Positions 1-6,084 of a stretch of DNA of 10,244 bases are shown here, in pieces; the first letter of the stretch is position 1; the number at the start of each line of letters is the position of its first letter. The stretch is from Thermoleophilia bacterium. GTDB lineage: Bacteria; Actinomycetota; Thermoleophilia; Gaiellales; Gaiellaceae. The DNA lies in NCBI GenBank assembly GCA_025934335.1, contig JAICYG010000094.1:1-10244 (forward strand), given 5' to 3'. Both the position numbers and the translations under genes were made by a program. The notes under the pieces were generated by a model. It was not told the DNA's origin and ran no database searches. It was given only the letters and a program-made list of their open reading frames with translations.

Positions 1-887
1 CCGAGCGGCGAGTAGCCCTGCACCGTCTGGAAGAACTGCGCGAGCAGGAACACCGAGCCGAACATCCCGAAGCTCATCAGCATCGCCGCGACGTTCGCGA
101 GCGTGAACGTGCGGTTCCGGAAGAAGCGCATCGGCAGCATCGGGTGCTCCGCGCGCAACTCCCACGCGACGAACAACGCCGTCAACACCGCGCCGCCGAC
201 GAACGCACCGACGATCTCCGGCGAGCCCCAGCCGACCGAGTTGCCGCGGACGAGCCCCCAGACGATCCCGAAGAGACCGGAGCTCACGAGCACGAGGCCG
301 CGCAGGTCGGCGCTCCCGAACGGGCCCTTCGTCTCGGCGAGACGCGGCACGAGCGCGAGCAGGACGATCCCGACCGGGACGTTCAGCCAGAAGACCCAGT
401 GCCAGGAGATGCCGTCGACAACCGCGCCGCCGACGAGCGGCCCGAAGGCGACGGCGAGGCCGCTGATGCCGCCCCAGGCGCCGAGGAAGACCCCGCGCCG
501 CTCCTCGGGCACGGCGGCCGAGAGGATGGTCAGAGTCAGCGGCGTCACGATCGCGCCGCCGAGCCCCTGGATCGCGCGCGCGGCGTCGAGCGCGCCGATC
601 GACGGCGCGAGGGCCGCAGCGGCCGAGGCCGCCGTGAAGATCGCAATCCCGATCGCGAACATCCGCCGCCGCCCGAACCGGTCGCCGAGGGCCGCGCCGG
701 TCAGAAGCAGCACCGCAAACGTGAGCGTGTACGCATTCACGGTCCACTCGAGGCCGCTGATCCCCGCGTGGAGGTCCTCGCGGATCACCGGGATCGCGGT
801 CGTCACGACGAGGTTGTCGAGCGTGACCATGAAGACCGCGAGCGAGCTGATCGCGAACGTCCACCACATGCTTGTTTTGTGATTCAT
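1..887 (-). CDS. DHA2-type (EmrB/QacA-like, 14-TM) MFS drug exporter, 3' part missing
   Basis: This is a proton-driven multidrug efflux pump of the inner membrane, judged by family. The gene starts with ATG at 885-887 and is still open at base 1, so the first 295 residues are present of a family usually about 470-520 long. Visible hallmarks are LDNLVVTTAIP near residue 23, motif A GAALGDRFGRRR near 64-75, the motif C stretch GLAVAFGPLVGG, and WHWVFWLNVPVG, typical of the 14-TM DHA2 group. The start is supported by AGGAGG six bases upstream. It lies 33 bases downstream of a TetR gene on the same strand, the usual local-repressor/exporter pair. A candidate operator overlaps its start codon. The substrate cannot be told from sequence; it could be a drug, a lipid or a product of the neighbouring sugar genes. 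Confidence 0.93.
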   Translation of the reverse strand, partial: MNHKTSMWWTFAISSLAVFMVTLDNLVVTTAIPVIREDLHAGISGLEWTVNAYTLTFAVLLLTGAALGDRFGRRRMFAIGIAIFTAASAAAALAPSIGALDAARAIQGLGGAIVTPLTLTILSAAVPEERRGVFLGAWGGISGLAVAFGPLVGGAVVDGISWHWVFWLNVPVGIVLLALVPRLAETKGPFGSADLRGLVLVSSGLFGIVWGLVRGNSVGWGSPEIVGAFVGGAVLTALFVAWELRAEHPMLPMRFFRNRTFTLANVAAMLMSFGMFGSVFLLAQFFQTVQGYSPL

Positions 888-893
888 CACTTA
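879..893 (-). promoter_or_regulatory. Operator-like palindrome over the exporter start codon
   Basis: GTGAT-TC-ATCAC (879-890) is a 12-base palindrome with 5-base perfect arms. It contains the exporter's ATG and abuts its Shine-Dalgarno. Read on the minus strand, the 15 bases TAAGTGATGAATCAC match 12 of 15 bases of TTAGTGATGACTTAC at 1483-1497 (+ strand), which lies in the tetR promoter. Binding by the neighbouring TetR protein is an inference. The similarity could partly arise because both contain GTGATGA around a start. Confidence 0.4.
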
Positions 894-899
894 CCTCCT
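894..899 (-). promoter_or_regulatory. Shine-Dalgarno of the DHA2 exporter
   Basis: A perfect AGGAGG on the minus strand is separated by six bases from the ATG at 887. It fixes the start and contrasts with the SD-less genes at the heads of the transcription units in this window. Confidence 0.85.
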
Positions 900-903
900 G
901 GCG

Positions 904-930
904 AAAAAAAATAGAGAGCGCTACGGCTCC
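904..930 (-). terminator. Weak hairpin plus T8 tract between tetR and exporter (possible attenuator)
   Basis: On the minus strand GGAGC (930-926), a 6-base loop containing the tetR stop codon, and GCTCT (919-915) can pair with four Watson-Crick pairs and one G-U. Three bases later comes a run of eight T (911-904). The shape is that of a Rho-independent terminator, but the stem is short, so partial termination is the most one can infer. The AT-rich run could alternatively act as part of a -10 region (TATTTT) for the exporter. Confidence 0.25.
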
Positions 931-1472
931 ATCCCGTCCTTGCACCCCTCGACCAGCCGGCGCCCCCACTCCTCGTCGGGGGCCCCCATCGAAGCGAGCA
1001 CGTTCATCAGCATCCCGTTGGCGAAGAAGCGCGCGACGTCCTCGACCGCGAGCCCCGAGACCCGCTCGACGTAGGCGACGAGGTCGCCGTACCCGTTGCG
1101 GACGACGGCCGCGATCTCCGGATCCTCGCTCGCGGCATACGCCTGCATCTGCGCCCGGAGATAGACCCGGTCGGATGCGAGCAACTCGCCGTAGGCGTCG
1201 CCGATCGCGTGCAGCGCGTCGGTACCGCGCTTCCCCTCCGCCGCCCGTTGCATCAGCTCGAGCGTCTGCCGGAAGCACCGGGCGACGACGGCGAGGTACA
1301 GCTCCTTCTTCGTGCCGAACAGCCGGAAGACATAGGGCTGTGAGATGCCCGCCCGGCGGGCGATCTCATCGGTGGATGCTCCGTGCAGGCCGTGCTCGGC
1401 GAAGACGCCGAGAGCCGCGTCGAGAATCTCCTCGCGCCGCTCCTCCTTCGACTTCCGCTCCGTGACGACCAT
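921..1472 (-). CDS. TetR/AcrR-family transcriptional repressor (exporter-linked)
   Basis: This is a 183-residue cytoplasmic DNA-binding protein. The N-terminal TetR helix-turn-helix domain spans about residues 10-58, with EILDAALGVFAEHG (15-28), ASTDEIARRAGISQPYVFRLF (32-52) and TKKELYLAVV following. The C-terminal part is helical and family-typical for ligand binding and dimerisation, but gives no clue to the ligand. The ATG start is preceded by no Shine-Dalgarno; instead a promoter ends seven bases upstream, so the mRNA is probably leaderless. The exporter gene follows 33 bases downstream, and operator-like sites lie at both gene starts. By context it represses itself and the DHA2 exporter, with a transported compound as inducer (inferred). 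Confidence 0.93.
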   Translation of the reverse strand: MVVTERKSKEERREEILDAALGVFAEHGLHGASTDEIARRAGISQPYVFRLFGTKKELYLAVVARCFRQTLELMQRAAEGKRGTDALHAIGDAYGELLASDRVYLRAQMQAYAASEDPEIAAVVRNGYGDLVAYVERVSGLAVEDVARFFANGMLMNVLASMGAPDEEWGRRLVEGCKDGMEP

Positions 1473-1479
1473 GGGCAGT

Positions 1480-1508
1480 AGGTTAGTGATGACTTACTAG
1501 CTTGTCAA
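1480..1508 (-). promoter_or_regulatory. tetR promoter, consensus -35 and TANNNT -10
   Basis: On the minus strand a perfect TTGACA (1508-1503), a 17-base spacer and TAACCT (1485-1480) precede the ATG by seven bases. The predicted transcription start therefore falls on or next to the A of ATG. The -35 box lies within the last codons of the upstream glycosyltransferase gene (TTG ACA AGC TAG), so the promoter overlaps coding DNA. Confidence 0.65.
1484..1499. promoter_or_regulatory. Candidate TetR operator in the tetR promoter spacer
   Basis: TAGTGATGACTTACTA is an imperfect palindrome: TAGT pairs with ACTA and one inner pair also matches. It fills the spacer and touches the -10 box of the tetR promoter, a classic place for autorepression. 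Its sequence resembles that at the exporter start (879-893). Which protein binds it is inferred from position only. Confidence 0.45.
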
Positions 1509-3017
1509 GGGCGGGAGATAGACCGCGAACTCACCCGTCAGGATCCTCCGGTAGCCGAGCTGCTCGAGTCGTTGCGGCAGCGCGAGCCCCGCCGAGCGGC
1601 GGAAGAACACGAAGCCGCGGCGGCGGCTCTCGTCGACGGCGCGGGCGTAGGAGGGCTGCCGCGGAATCTGATCGCTCGGCCGGTGGACGACACCGTTTTG
1701 GATCGAGCTGCCGCCGGGGTCGACCTCGGTGGCGACGATGCGCTCCCTCGTGTCGAAGGCGAGCCGGTACGTGATCCAGTAGTCGGCGTAGACGTGGGCG
1801 ACACCTGCTCGGTCGAGGGTTGCGACGAGGCGGCTCAGATCGCGTGGCACGACAGGAATCCCACGCGGGTGGAATGCCTTCGTGTCGTCGTCCATCCGCT
1901 GAATGCTCACGGCGGAGATCGCCAGTGCCGCCACCGCAACCGCGACCGCCGCCGGAGGCCTGCGGCCGAGCAGCGCCACGAGCAGCGCGATCACCGGTGT
2001 GAGGACGATCAGATAGGTCGGCTTGGCGGAGAGGTAGGTCACGCGCTTCGCGATCGCCCAGACGAACGGAAAGACGAAGAAGACGATGAAAGGCAGCGCG
2101 ACGGCGCGGTGCCGGTAGCGAACGGCTCCGACCACAGCGAGAACGAGGAGGACGGCATATACGAGCGTGATCACGACCTTCGACGGGAGCAGCAGCTCGC
2201 CCGTCAGCGGCGTGCGCAGGCCGAGGGTCATCGGGAGCAGAGGGGAGGCGAACAGGCGCAGGCTGTGCGTGTACTGGTGGAGGTCGGCGCGATCCATCAG
2301 CGACCCCCAGTCGTGGCGGATGTTCCAGACGATCCAGGGGAGCGCACCGACGACGGCCAGCGCCCCTCCCAGCCAGGCGTGGCGAAGAGCACGCGGCTGC
2401 TTCCAGGCTCCCCACGCGAGGGCCGGGAGGACGATCGGGATGACCTGCACGCTTTGCCAGAACGCCAGCCCGAGCGTCAGGCCGAGCAGGCCCACCCGCA
2501 GGGCGCTCGGCCGTTCGACCACGCGTAGGACGAGCAGCAGGAGCAGCGCGGCGTACACCACCTCGCTGGCGTAGAAGTCGTACTGGTGAGTGAGATGCAC
2601 GAGGCTTTCCGGGAACCACAGCCACATCAACGCGCCGGCCAGCGCGGCTCCCGCGCCGGGCAGTGTGCGGCGGCCCACGCGCCAGACGAGAAGCGCCGCG
2701 ACCGCTGAAAGAACGATCGGGACGACGCGCAATGCCGTGTAGCTCGCACCGAAGATCGCAAACAGCGGCACGGTGAGAAGCGCCTCCTGCGAGCCTCCGT
2801 AGGGCTGCCCCCAGTAGAAGGTGGACACCTCACCGTGCAGCGCGTGGCGCACCATGAGGCCGACGATCGCCTCGTCCGAGTCCGGAATGCCGACCGCGGC
2901 GCGGTCGACCCAGATGCGCAATCCGAGGCCGGCCACGGCCACCAGCGCGAAGGCGACGATCCGGGCCGCCTGCGTCTGCGGGCGCACGCGCGCGAGCGCT
3001 GCAGCGACGACGGTCAA
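1497..3017 (-). CDS. GT-C-fold membrane glycosyltransferase (GT39/PMT_2-like)
   Basis: This is a 506-residue integral membrane protein of the polyprenyl-phosphate-sugar-dependent GT-C class, which glycosylates acceptors on the outer face of the membrane. An N-terminal TM helix (about 18-35) is followed by the first outside loop with the acidic motif DSDEA (46-50), the expected catalytic/metal site. About ten further hydrophobic segments follow up to residue 375, then a soluble tail from about 383 with YADYWITYRLAFD (409-421 region). The proposed start is TTG at 3015-3017, overlapping the aminotransferase stop in TTGA, a translational-coupling arrangement without a Shine-Dalgarno. A GTG ten codons later is an alternative. 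The last codons hold the -35 box of the tetR promoter. Acceptor and sugar are unknown; the SDR/DegT genes upstream hint at an amino sugar. Confidence 0.82.
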   Translation of the reverse strand: MTVVAAALARVRPQTQAARIVAFALVAVAGLGLRIWVDRAAVGIPDSDEAIVGLMVRHALHGEVSTFYWGQPYGGSQEALLTVPLFAIFGASYTALRVVPIVLSAVAALLVWRVGRRTLPGAGAALAGALMWLWFPESLVHLTHQYDFYASEVVYAALLLLLVLRVVERPSALRVGLLGLTLGLAFWQSVQVIPIVLPALAWGAWKQPRALRHAWLGGALAVVGALPWIVWNIRHDWGSLMDRADLHQYTHSLRLFASPLLPMTLGLRTPLTGELLLPSKVVITLVYAVLLVLAVVGAVRYRHRAVALPFIVFFVFPFVWAIAKRVTYLSAKPTYLIVLTPVIALLVALLGRRPPAAVAVAVAALAISAVSIQRMDDDTKAFHPRGIPVVPRDLSRLVATLDRAGVAHVYADYWITYRLAFDTRERIVATEVDPGGSSIQNGVVHRPSDQIPRQPSYARAVDESRRRGFVFFRRSAGLALPQRLEQLGYRRILTGEFAVYLPPLTS

Positions 3018-4084
3018 GGGTGCAGCACGGCTTCGAGCGTCTCGGACACACGATCGAGCTCGCCCTCGGTGAGGCGCGCATGGAAAGGCAGCGCGAGCGC
3101 GCGCTCGAAGACGCGGCGCGCGCCCGGGAACTCGCCCTGGTCGCGGTAGGCGCCGAGGAGCGGCAGGGCGTACGTGCCGATCTGCGCCTCGATCCCCCGC
3201 GTGCGCAGCTCCTGGAGGATGCGGTCCCGGTCGTCGAGCTGGATCACGTACGCCTGCCAGCCGTGCACGTCGCCGTCGTCAGCCCGAGGGAGGAGCACCG
3301 GCAGGTGCGCGAGCCGCTCGCCGTAGCCGGCGGCAAGCGCCGAGAAGCGCGCGTGCAACTCGTCGAGCCTTCGCGCCTGCGGGATCCCGACCGCGCAGAG
3401 GATGTCCGAGAGGCGGTAGTTCAGCGCCGGAATCGGCATGTCCGGTGGGACGAGCGAGCGCCAGCCGTGGTTTCGCAGCTGCCGGACGAGATCGGCGAAC
3501 GCGTCGTCGTTCGTCGTCACCGCCCCGCCCTCGCCGGTCGTGACGATCTTCCGCGGGTGGAAGCTGAGGCAGCCGGCGATGCCGAGCCCGCCGCAGGCGC
3601 GGCCACGGTAACGCGCGCCGAGCGCGCCGGCCGCGTCCTCGAGCAGCGGCACGCCGTCGGGCAGCTCGTGCAGGCGCAGCGGCCGCCCGAACAGGTGGAC
3701 CCCGAGGATGAGCCTCGTGCGCGGGCCGACCTCGATCTTCGCCGGGTCGATGTTCATCGTCTCGGCGTCGACGTCGACCAGCACCGGCTTCAGCCCCGAG
3801 AGCGCCACGACGTTCGCGGTCGCGGGGAACGTGTACGCGGGGACGACCACCTCGTCGCCCGGCTCGAGCCGGCACGCGAGCACCGCCAGGTGCAGTGCGG
3901 CCGTTCCCGAGGTGACGGCCAGCGCGTGCTCGACCTCGCAGATGCCCGCGATCAGCCGCTCGAACTCGTCGACCTTCGGGCCCATCGTGAGCATGCCGCT
4001 CTCGAGGACCTCGGCGACCTCGGCGAGCTCCCGCTCACCCAGGTCCGGCCGGCCGAGGCGGACGTTAGGGCGGCTGTCGCTCAA
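3014..4084 (-). CDS. DegT/DnrJ/EryC1/StrS-family PLP sugar aminotransferase
   Basis: This 356-residue cytoplasmic enzyme should transfer an amino group, usually from glutamate, to a keto-sugar nucleotide. PLP-site landmarks are all present: TSGTAALHLA (58-67) for the cofactor phosphate, VPAYTFPATAN (81-91), LEDAAGALGA (148-157) with the Asp facing the pyridine nitrogen, and SFHPRKIVTTGEGG (174-187) with the Schiff-base lysine at about 179. RNHGW (204-208) and NYRLSDI (222-228) are also family-typical. Length is normal. The start is TTG directly after the SDR stop codon, with no Shine-Dalgarno and no other start before the conserved RPDLGERELAEV region. It overlaps the GT-C gene by four bases. 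Its likely substrate is a 4-keto or 3-keto sugar nucleotide made by, or related to, the upstream SDR product (inferred). Confidence 0.92.
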   Translation of the reverse strand: MSDSRPNVRLGRPDLGERELAEVAEVLESGMLTMGPKVDEFERLIAGICEVEHALAVTSGTAALHLAVLACRLEPGDEVVVPAYTFPATANVVALSGLKPVLVDVDAETMNIDPAKIEVGPRTRLILGVHLFGRPLRLHELPDGVPLLEDAAGALGARYRGRACGGLGIAGCLSFHPRKIVTTGEGGAVTTNDDAFADLVRQLRNHGWRSLVPPDMPIPALNYRLSDILCAVGIPQARRLDELHARFSALAAGYGERLAHLPVLLPRADDGDVHGWQAYVIQLDDRDRILQELRTRGIEAQIGTYALPLLGAYRDQGEFPGARRVFERALALPFHARLTEGELDRVSETLEAVLHP

Positions 4085-5056
4085 CTACGCAACAGCCGTC
4101 TGAGCCTTTGCCCTGTACCACGCGAGCGTCTTCTCGAGGCCCTCGTCGAGCTCGACGAGCGGCTCCCAGCCGAGCACGGTGCGCGCCTTCTCGACGTTCG
4201 GGATCCGCAGCTCGACGTCGGCGTAGTGGAGCGGCTGGAAGACGATGTCGACCTCGACGCCGGCGATGCGCTTGATGCGCTGGGCGAGGTCGTAGATCGT
4301 CACGGCCGACCGCGGGTTGCCGATGTTGAACGTCTGCCCCGGCGCCGCCTCGTGCTCGAGGCACGCGAGCACGCCGCTCACCATGTCGGTCACGTACGTC
4401 CAGGCACGGATCTGCGAGCCGTCGCCGTGAATCGTCAGCTCGCGGCCCGCGAGCACGTTCTCGATGAACGCGCGAATCGCGCCGCCGCCGATCTGCCCCG
4501 GGCCGTAGACGTTGAACGGGTGCACGGTCACGGTGGGCAGTCCGAGCTCGTCGTGGTAGGCGTGCGCCATGTGCTCTCCCGCCAGCTTGGAGACGGCATA
4601 CGTCCAGCGCGCCTCGCCGACGGAGCCGATCGTCGAGACCTGCCCCTCCTCGACACGGAACGCGTGCGTGCCGAATACCTCGCTCGTCGAGAAGTCGACG
4701 AAGCGCTCGAGCGTGTCCTTCGTCGCGAGCGCCGCCTCGAGCGCGTTGTACGTGCCGATCACGTTCACGCGCATCGTGCGCACCGGGCTCTCGAGGACGG
4801 TGTCGACGCCGGCGATCGCGGCGCAGTGGACGAAGTGCGTCGCACCCGCAGCCGCCGCCTGGAACGCGTCGGCGTCGAGGATGTCGCCCTGCACGAGGCT
4901 GAAGTTCGCGTGCTCGCCCAGGTCCGTGCCCGAGAGGGCGTTTCGATGCAGATTGTCGAAGGCGACGACCTCGTTCCGGTCGACGAGCTCGCGCGCGAGC
5001 GTCGTCCCGATGAAGCCGGCGCCGCCGCTGATGAAGATCCGCTTCCCCTCGAGCAT
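4085..5056 (-). CDS. NAD-dependent epimerase/dehydratase (extended SDR, nucleotide-sugar)
   Basis: This 323-residue soluble enzyme belongs to the GalE/RmlB/UDP-glucuronate-decarboxylase superfamily, acting on nucleotide sugars with bound NAD. The Rossmann motif GGAGFIG is at 11-17, the acidic residue binding the ribose is in VAFDN (31-35), the adenine-site GDI at 57-59, FSTSEVFG at 122-129, and the catalytic YAVSK at 153-157. GDGSQIRAWTYVTD (211-224) is the conserved sugar-nucleotide contact region. It heads the minus-strand set and carries a TAACCT box eight bases before the ATG without a Shine-Dalgarno, suggesting a leaderless mRNA. Its TAG stop is followed immediately, in the same frame, by the TTG of the aminotransferase. 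Whether it epimerises, dehydrates or decarboxylates cannot be told from the motifs alone. Confidence 0.92.
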   Translation of the reverse strand: MLEGKRIFISGGAGFIGTTLARELVDRNEVVAFDNLHRNALSGTDLGEHANFSLVQGDILDADAFQAAAAGATHFVHCAAIAGVDTVLESPVRTMRVNVIGTYNALEAALATKDTLERFVDFSTSEVFGTHAFRVEEGQVSTIGSVGEARWTYAVSKLAGEHMAHAYHDELGLPTVTVHPFNVYGPGQIGGGAIRAFIENVLAGRELTIHGDGSQIRAWTYVTDMVSGVLACLEHEAAPGQTFNIGNPRSAVTIYDLAQRIKRIAGVEVDIVFQPLHYADVELRIPNVEKARTVLGWEPLVELDEGLEKTLAWYRAKAQTAVA

Positions 5057-5097
5057 CGCGAAGTAGGTTAGTCGGCCGGCGAGACTACGATCTCGGC
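5057..5097. promoter_or_regulatory. Compact divergent promoter region, SDR (-) and GT2 (+)
   Basis: Only 41 bases separate the two start codons. On the minus strand TAACCT (5070-5065) lies eight bases before the SDR ATG. On the plus strand TACGAT (5086-5091) lies six bases before the GT2 GTG. With 17-base spacers each -35 would fall on the opposite -10 (5063-5068 and 5088-5093). Neither -35 resembles TTGACA, so the -10 boxes carry the prediction. No Shine-Dalgarno is seen for either gene. Confidence 0.5.
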
Positions 5098-6084
5098 GTG
5101 TCGAGGGGCGTCGCCGTCGTGCTGCGGACGAAGGATCGTCCGGTCTTCCTCGAGCGTGCCGTCGCGAGCGTCCTCGGGCAGACGCACGACGACCTCGAGC
5201 TCGTCGTCGTCAACGACGGCGGTGACCCGTCTGCGGTTGACCGCGTCCTCGCACGCGCGGCCGACGCGCGCATCACCGTCCTGCACAACCCGTCCTCCGA
5301 GGGCATGGTCGCAGCGACGAATCGCGCGCTCGCGGCGAGCGTCTCGACGTTCGTCGCCGTGCACGACGACGACGACACATGGGCGCCCGAGTTCCTCGCC
5401 CGGACGGTCGCTTACCTCGAGTCGAGCATTGCGATGGGCGTCGTCGCGACCACTGACCGCGTCGTCGAGCGCGTGGTCGACGGGCGGATCGAGGTGCTCT
5501 CGCGCGAACGGCTCTTTCCCGACCTCCGCTTCGTCAGCCTCTACCGGCTGTGCTTCGAGAACCTCGCCACGCCGATCGCGTTCGTGTACCGGCGTGAGGC
5601 GCTCGCAACGGTCGGCGGCTACGACGAGCGGTTCGGCGGCGCGGCCGACTGGGAGTTCGCGCTCCGCTTCGCGGCCGCGTTCGAGGTCGACCACCTGCGG
5701 ACCGAGCAGGCGCTCGCCTGCTACCACCACCGGCCCGGCGCGACCGGGATCGAAACGAACAGCGTCTATACCGACGAGCACCGCCGGCTCGAGAGCCGAG
5801 TCGCAAACGAGCTCCTACGCGCCGACCTCGCGGCGGGGCGTCTCGGGCTGGGGCTGATCGTGAACGCCGTTCGCTTCGGATACGAGGCGGACGAGCGGAT
5901 GTTCGCGCGGGAGAAGGAGGCGCTGGACGAGCGGATCGAGTATCTCGCGTCGTGCGTCGCGAAGGTCGACCGGCGCGTCGAGGCGCTTCAGGACGCCGTC
6001 ACGCCGTCCGCGCGCCTGAAGGCGGATCTGGCATTCGTGCGGCAACTGCCCCGCACGGTCGCGCGCCGCCTACGGCGCGGCTGA
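5098..6084 (+). CDS. Family 2 (GT-A) glycosyltransferase
   Basis: This 328-residue protein should use a nucleotide-sugar donor in the cytoplasm. The GT-A fold is seen in VAVVLRTKDRP (5-15), SVLGQTHDDLELVVVNDGG (24-42) with the Asp binding the nucleotide, and VAVHDDDDTW (86-95), which includes the DxD metal site. GGYDERFGGAADWEFALR (173-190) supplies the catalytic acidic residues. After about residue 220 comes a helical tail, with likely coiled coil around 265-300 (EKEALDERIEYLASCVAKVD), and a strongly basic end (RRLRRG) that may sit on membrane phospholipid (inferred). There are no TM helices. It starts with GTG, has no Shine-Dalgarno and is divergent from the SDR gene. It ends exactly where the convergent exporter gene ends. 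Donor and acceptor are unknown. Confidence 0.9.
   Translation: MSRGVAVVLRTKDRPVFLERAVASVLGQTHDDLELVVVNDGGDPSAVDRVLARAADARITVLHNPSSEGMVAATNRALAASVSTFVAVHDDDDTWAPEFLARTVAYLESSIAMGVVATTDRVVERVVDGRIEVLSRERLFPDLRFVSLYRLCFENLATPIAFVYRREALATVGGYDERFGGAADWEFALRFAAAFEVDHLRTEQALACYHHRPGATGIETNSVYTDEHRRLESRVANELLRADLAAGRLGLGLIVNAVRFGYEADERMFAREKEALDERIEYLASCVAKVDRRVEALQDAVTPSARLKADLAFVRQLPRTVARRLRRG
6062..6079. terminator. GC hairpin at the convergent gene junction
   Basis: CGCGCCG (6062-6068) and CGGCGCG (6073-6079) form a perfect 7-base-pair stem with a 4-base loop inside the last codons of GT2, just before both stop codons. No T tract follows on either strand, so it is at best a U-less or bidirectional terminator. 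In GC-rich coding DNA such a stem can also occur by chance. Confidence 0.3.

Noticed and set aside
103..914. Two overlapping plus-strand frames of about 256-259 codons
   Set aside because: They lie antisense to the DHA2 exporter, whose minus-strand translation has clear MFS motifs and a Shine-Dalgarno.
3020..5071. A 683-codon open frame on the plus strand
   Set aside because: It is antisense to the DegT and SDR genes, which have complete family motifs. It is continuous across both only because those two genes share one frame. The product is an Arg/Glu/Asp/Val-rich low-complexity shadow.
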